Positions 59,473-64,000 of a DNA stretch of 64,000 bases are shown here, piece after piece. The notes below the pieces were generated by a model. That model was not told the DNA's origin. It made no database searches and saw nothing but the letters and a program-made list of their open reading frames with translations. The stretch is from NCBI RefSeq assembly GCF_000003815.2, contig NC_049986.1, positions 12,492,089-12,556,088 on the forward strand, written 5' to 3'. The translations under genes were made by a program, and so were the position numbers. How positions within the stretch are numbered: position 1 is the stretch's first letter; every line of letters begins with the position of its first letter. This stretch comes from Branchiostoma floridae (Eukaryota; Chordata; Leptocardii; Amphioxiformes; Branchiostomatidae).

Positions 59473-61385
59473 CTAGATTATGACACAGCATGTTTTGTTA
59501 TGTTCAGGTAGGTAGTTGAAGAAGAAAATACAGTTTTTGCCTACATCAGACACAACAAGACTCCTTGGCGTACGGGTCACACAGCTTGGGTTTCCCAACC
59601 CATCATCTCTATCTGCGATAACCCCCACAAAATTGCAGAACCTGTCAAAGTACTGCAGCCTACCACTGCCCTGGTCAGGCACCACAAAATCATGGTCATG
59701 GGAGTCAATGTAGGTGCCTTGTCCAATAGGACCTTTGAACCTCCCGCCCCCTTGGCCCCACCCACCAATCACGTAAGCCAGACTAAAGTCTGCCCTGTAG
59801 AATAGCAGTTGCTTGGTCATGTTATTTGCAACAGAGAAATAACCAGGCCCAATAGGCTGCTTTGAAGGGGCCTCGCATTCAGTTGAGAGGCAAATTCTTG
59901 CAAAGATGTCTCCTTTTAGGTCAAACAGGACCAGCTCATTTTTGTCTGTAACACCCACTATGATTCCCTGAGCCTGTTCTAGGTATCGCACAATGGAAGG
60001 CTCTTTGAGCTGCCCTTTCCCAAGAGTTTTCAGAAACTTTCCCTTTTTCGTGAACAGTTTAGCAAGCTTCAGACCACTGTCTAGTACAACCATACGGTCT
60101 CTAGTAGGGTGCATAGAAAAACTGCATGGCTTGCTTCCGGTTTCCTCAGGAAGACTTACTGGAAAACTTCTTTTGAATTTACCTGTCAGGTCAAAGATTT
60201 GCATCCGGTGATTATTTTGGTCAAGAACAAAGAGACCTTTGTCTGTAGCAATGACAGCCACAGGCTGATCAAATTCCCCTTCCTCCTTTCCCTTGTGGCC
60301 AAATCGAACTATCTGAATAGGTTTAGGATAGATAGAACCTTTCTTCTTTTTTTCAGAAATGAATTCACCGGAGGTTTCACTGTCGTTAGCAATGTCCATG
60401 CTACATTCAATCTCCTCTTCCTCTACATCACTGGCTTTACCATCCTCAGTAGTGACACTGCCCAAACTGTAAGAAGCGTTGGGAGAAGCTGGCACAAAAG
60501 TTAGCATCGGGGCAAGCACCTTTTCCTCATCCTTACTTAACACCCCAAGCTCTTTCAAGGCTTCTATACATGACAGANNNNNNNNNNNNNNNNNNNNNNN
60601 NNNNNNNNNNNNNNNNNNNNNNNNNNNNNNNNNNNNNNNNNNNNNNNNNNNNNNNNNNNNNNNNNNNNNNNNNNNNNGTCATCAGAAAGCACAGAGATGT
60701 TGTCCCTACACTGTTTCTCTATCTGCTTGATCAAAGCATCTCTCTGATTCTTCATACTCTCTTCCAACCTCACTATGCTCTCAGTCGTAGCTTGGATCAC
60801 ATCTTGTATAACAGTTTGCATGTTGGTCTCAATGCTGGACACTGCCTCTCTGATATACTGAGGTTTCTCTCCTAGTGCTGTCAACTTCTTTTTGGCCTGA
60901 CTCACTAGCTGGACTAACTCTTCCTCTTTGCCTGGCATTATGTCTTGCAGGCGTTTTGTCTTGTGTTCGTTATGATCTGTGAAGAGACAGTCTTCACATA
61001 TCGGAACACTGTGGGTTTCACAGAAGTACCTCATTTCTTTACTTGGATGTACTGGGCATGTTCTGTCATCCTTAAAACTACAGTCAGCAGTAGTCTCAGA
61101 CTCAGGCGTTATGTCGACAAGCTTTTGGGCACTTTCCATTAGATTTCTGATGACAAAGTTTGTCCCGAAGGCTGTAACCCCCCCACGAGGGACAGACACT
61201 TGAAGCCTGCACAGTGGACATGTAATGCGTGACCTGTTCCCTACACAATCCTTCAAACAATCTTTACAAAATGTGTGGTGGCATGGTAGACTCTTAGGGT
61301 CATTATATGTGTTAAGACAAATGCTACATGTTATTATGCTAATGTCTGCTGCAATGTAGTGCCTTTCCAGTGGCCCTGCTGCCAT
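59473..61385 (-). CDS. TRIM-NHL protein (RING, B-box, coiled coil, NHL repeats), apparently intronless, broken by a sequence gap
   Basis: Reading from 61385, the RING finger is at residues 20-59 (Cys 20, 23, 35, His 37, Cys 40, 43, 56, 59). A B-box 2 follows at 110-141 (CPVH...CETH...CEDC...DHNEH), then a coiled coil. After the gap the frame resumes at 60577 (LSCIEALKELG) through an acidic linker to an NHL beta-propeller (FDQPVAVIATDKGLFVLDQN, HRMQIFD, GRLQYFD, SLVVSD) and a stop at 59473. TRIM-NHL proteins are cytoplasmic E3 ubiquitin ligases and RNA-binding regulators (TRIM2/3/56/71 relatives). The N run is exactly 100 bases and would shift the frame; the missing length must leave remainder 2 on division by 3, so 100 is a placeholder. 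Amphioxus has many such genes, so orthology to one vertebrate member is not claimed. It faces INTS5 tail to tail. Confidence 0.88.
60578..60677. other. Assembly gap (100 N)
   Basis: One hundred consecutive N lie inside the coiled-coil coding part of the TRIM gene. The flanking frames do not agree with a length of 100. Confidence 0.99.
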
Positions 61386-63150
61386 TGTGGTCTCGAGTGC
61401 AGTGTGTCAGTTCTTCAAAATGGTGAGAAGCTGCTTTCTCTTTCTCTGTCTGTTAAGCCTAAAAGTGCAAGAGTAGATGCTTGCTTCCACATGAACTATT
61501 AACACATTGCTTGCAAAGGAACTATCATAACTACATGTACTGGAAATTATATGCAAGTGCATCAGCATGATTGAGACTTGAAATTATGCCATATTTTATA
61601 TTATATGATGATCAAGAAAAAAATACTTTAAAAAACTTGAAATTTATAGACCATCTCTGACTCAACAGTGCTGTTTTAGAAGCATTGAGCTTGCTTGATT
61701 ATATGCAAGATGGTCAGATCAATAATACATAATGATGTTGAATTATGTGACTGAACTCTGGTCTATGATGTTAATGTTTAATAGTAAAACCAACCTTCAG
61801 ATCACCTGCATGACATGGTAGACCATTCAATAAGTTTGTGCTGTCATCAGATGAATACAAGTTCCTGGCAGAAATAACATATGACCAAATTTGGAAATAC
61901 AGGCATGATAGAAGCAATTTAGTCTACTATATTAGCATTATATAATGACTTTAGTTGTACAATAATTTGTTGTGCATGTGACATGACCTTCACATTTGCA
62001 AGGTTAGCCCTTCAAAGTGCATTTAGGCCCATAGGTTTTGTAACAGACGACAACATCTGACATGTCTTGTATTGTCAAAAAGTCAAAATGACAAGGAGTA
62101 CAACGGCATGCAACTTTTCTTAGGTATCCCCACCATTGTACAAGTTGATAATCTAAATGTAAGAGATGCTCACTGCACTCAAACAGTGCAATTATTAACT
62201 TTCAATTGTCCCCTACCATACTACCAATATCATAAGCCCTACTGATGCTCACCTACAAACATCCTGAAATATCTGGCCCACAGAATGGCCTTGATTGTCT
62301 CAATGGAGGAAATTGACAGTCTCCAATCTTCCAGTGATGTCCCTGTCTCTCAAATAAGTTTGAATCACGAGTTGGTGTAAGGTGCTGAACTTGTAACCTC
62401 AGCACTTTGGACTTTGCCCTCTCATATGGATTTTTATCATGCATAGGTCATGAGAAACTACTGTTCTGTCAACATTTGGTTGAAAATGGTTTTATGAAAC
62501 AATGGTTACATGGACATTGTGTATGTGTGACCATATTGAAAACTGCTAAAATGACAATAAATTGTATTGATTTGATGGATGATACAAATGCTAGATCTAT
62601 ACATTCTACATTATTGTGCTTGCAGATTCTGCTTTTTCCTCAATCTAAAGCCATACAATACATGACTAACTTGCATTACGCTGGGGCAAAATCCTGTAGG
62701 CTCCATACATGCTTTTTGTCCAGTCTGTCCAAGTCTCATGTCATGACTTGATAACCATGTTTCTAAGATGAAAAGTTTATGAAAAGAACTGTGTGCTCAT
62801 AATATGTATTTGCTAACACTCAGCAATTTATCAGGTCTATTCCACCTCCTGAGCAGTTACACCTGGCCATTACTCTATGCATCTTTCTGGGGCACTTTTG
62901 CAGTAGTCTATTGGATTAGTTTTACATGGGTTCTGATCCTAGGGTTTTATAATCCTTCTTTCTTGCTGTCACAGGCTTTCAAGTTTTGAATTGGTCTCAG
63001 CTGACTCCAGTCTGAGATTTACTACAATCATGACATCTCATTTCCCTAGACAATGTTGATTTTTGCCCCTTGATATTAGTTCCTTTTTCTCTGAGTAAAA
63101 TGTTTCAGCACACAACATAAGCCATGCAAAGTCGTATATGAAAATATAAT
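61386..63150. other. Upstream region of the TRIM gene; no gene seen
   Basis: AT-rich. Open frames up to about 110 codons occur, but none shows a domain or splice support. It presumably contains the TRIM promoter and the end of the glycosyltransferase transcription unit. Confidence 0.4.
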
Positions 63151-63151
63151 C

Positions 63152-63157
63152 TTTATT
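63152..63157 (-). terminator. Candidate polyadenylation signal of the glycosyltransferase gene
   Basis: AATAAA on the minus strand, about 400 bp past the stop codon. Confidence 0.4.
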
Positions 63158-63328
63158 TACATCAATGTATACTACATCACTCTTAGAACAGAATGTAAGG
63201 AGAATAGCAGCAATATCTGACAATAGTACATCAAACAGACTCTAAGTCTTAAACATCTTCTACAAGATGTAACAAAGATTGCAGTTTCCATTACACAGGT
63301 ATACACCTGTCATGCTATAAAGTATAAT

Positions 63329-63349
63329 CAAGGAGGTTAAACCTCCTTG
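63329..63349. repeat. Perfect palindrome, CAAGGAGGTT arms
   Basis: CAAGGAGGTT, one base, AACCTCCTTG, in the presumed 3' UTR of the glycosyltransferase gene. The ends match the palindrome at 2293-2340, suggesting a common repeat family. Confidence 0.6.
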
Positions 63350-63552
63350 TTATAATCAATGTAGTTCTCTACAGAAAGAAAGGTAACTTGATTTAAAACA
63401 TAACATACAGCTCTCAAAAGGCACAGCTCCCCAAAGACAAGTTTTTGTACAGCAAATATTATAATGTCATTACAATCTATAGGCTATTATGGTACTGATT
63501 ATCTATGCGCTCTATACACTGTAACTTTTGTAAGTAGCAACAGTTAGCATAC

Positions 63553-64000
63553 CTAAAGGCCAAATGCCTCAAGGAACTTGCTGTGTGATGCATCCCAGTA
63601 CTTTGAGGCCAAAAGTGTCTCTTTCAACCGTCTTGCAGCTTGAAACTCCCTTTTCCCATCCTTTAGAACCTTAATGATCCTCTTAGCAAGTGTTTTGGCG
63701 GCTTCATTGTCATCATCCGCAATCTCCACAATCAGACGATCAAACTCAGGGTCTTGGCTCCTTAAGAACCATGCAAGACCAGACTTGTGGGAAACCAGAA
63801 CTGGTACTCCTGCAGCAATGGCCTCGAGAGCAACCAGTCCAAATGGCTCTGCACGTGACGGCATCAGGACAACGTCGACTTTCTGCATGTCTTCGCTCAG
63901 CTCTCTCTGTGTGGCGTACTTCAGGGGGGTGAAGTTGAATTTGCCCTTTTCCACATTGGCTTGAATAAGTTTCTTGCTCTCTGGAAAGTCTTCATGACTG
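63553..64000 (-). CDS. Glycosyltransferase family 4-like (GT-B fold), C-terminal part; runs off the window
   Basis: An open frame enters at the window edge (HEDFPESKKLIQAN) and ends at the TAA-type stop after KFLEAFGL at 63553, about 149 residues. The segment DVVLMPSRAEPFGLVALEAI has the E-x7-E motif of the nucleotide-sugar binding C-terminal Rossmann domain of GT-B enzymes (Glycos_transf_1). GVPVLVSHKSG is the usual following loop and ASKYWDASHSKFLEAF the closing helix. The N-terminal acceptor domain is outside the window, so substrate and architecture cannot be told. The sequence style is close to bacterial GT4 enzymes, and such domains are known as parts of larger proteins in amphioxus. 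The upstream exon boundary is not visible. This is probably the last exon. Confidence 0.85.
   Translation of the reverse strand, partial: SHEDFPESKKLIQANVEKGKFNFTPLKYATQRELSEDMQKVDVVLMPSRAEPFGLVALEAIAAGVPVLVSHKSGLAWFLRSQDPEFDRLIVEIADDDNEAAKTLAKRIIKVLKDGKREFQAARRLKETLLASKYWDASHSKFLEAFGL

Overview
The window is eukaryotic, intron-rich animal DNA. Nearly all coding sequence is split into short exons with GT...AG introns, and the proteins are metazoan: NELF-E, mitoguardin, Integrator subunit 5, a rhodopsin-type GPCR and a TRIM-NHL protein. A J1-crystallin-like ADP-ribosylglycohydrolase relative, an intronless TRIM-NHL gene, a bacterial-looking family-4 glycosyltransferase and many small transposons together suggest a cephalochordate (amphioxus, Branchiostoma). 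That assignment is inference; the gene calls do not depend on it.

Layout. (1) 261-1792 (-) is a short four-exon gene for the N-terminal part of a J1-crystallin/ADP-ribosylglycohydrolase-like protein. It shares a 400 bp divergent promoter with (2) NELFE, 2193-9260 (+), 11 coding exons, 274 aa. (3) 12335-17725 (+) is a two-exon class A GPCR of 343 aa whose intron holds a foldback element. (4) 17726-28591 has no convincing gene. It holds foldback elements, microsatellites, a 45 bp minisatellite, two abutting copies of one DNA-transposon family, a perfect-TIR MITE and SINE-like sequence. (5) 28592-45117 (-) is mitoguardin (MIGA/FAM73), 15 exons, 598 aa. One intron carries an LTR retrotransposon nested in a DNA transposon. 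(6) 45416-58582 (+) is INTS5, 27 exons, 929 aa, divergent from MIGA across 298 bp with facing CCAAT boxes. (7) 59473-61385 (-) is an apparently intronless TRIM-NHL gene interrupted by a 100-N assembly gap. (8) 63553-64000 (-) is the C-terminal end of a GT-B glycosyltransferase that runs off the window.

I built the gene models by joining exons by eye. For NELFE, GPCR, MIGA, INTS5 and the ARH-like gene every junction keeps frame with GT...AG signals (one GC...AG in INTS5), and the total coding length is divisible by three. NELF-E (promoter-proximal pausing) and INTS5 (Integrator, RNA 3' cleavage and attenuation of paused Pol II) act in the same broad process, but they are 36 kb apart and I see no evidence of linkage beyond coincidence.

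The most striking observation is a 457 bp miniature LTR element in NELFE intron 1 (2644-3100). It has TG...CA repeats of 176/177 bp, a 4 bp target duplication, a primer-binding-site-like TGG and a polypurine tract around an internal region of only 104 bp. Each LTR carries a type II tRNA-like segment with A-box and B-box sequences. This resembles the TRIM class of retrotransposons, with a tRNA-like module placed where the plant Cassandra elements carry a 5S rRNA module.
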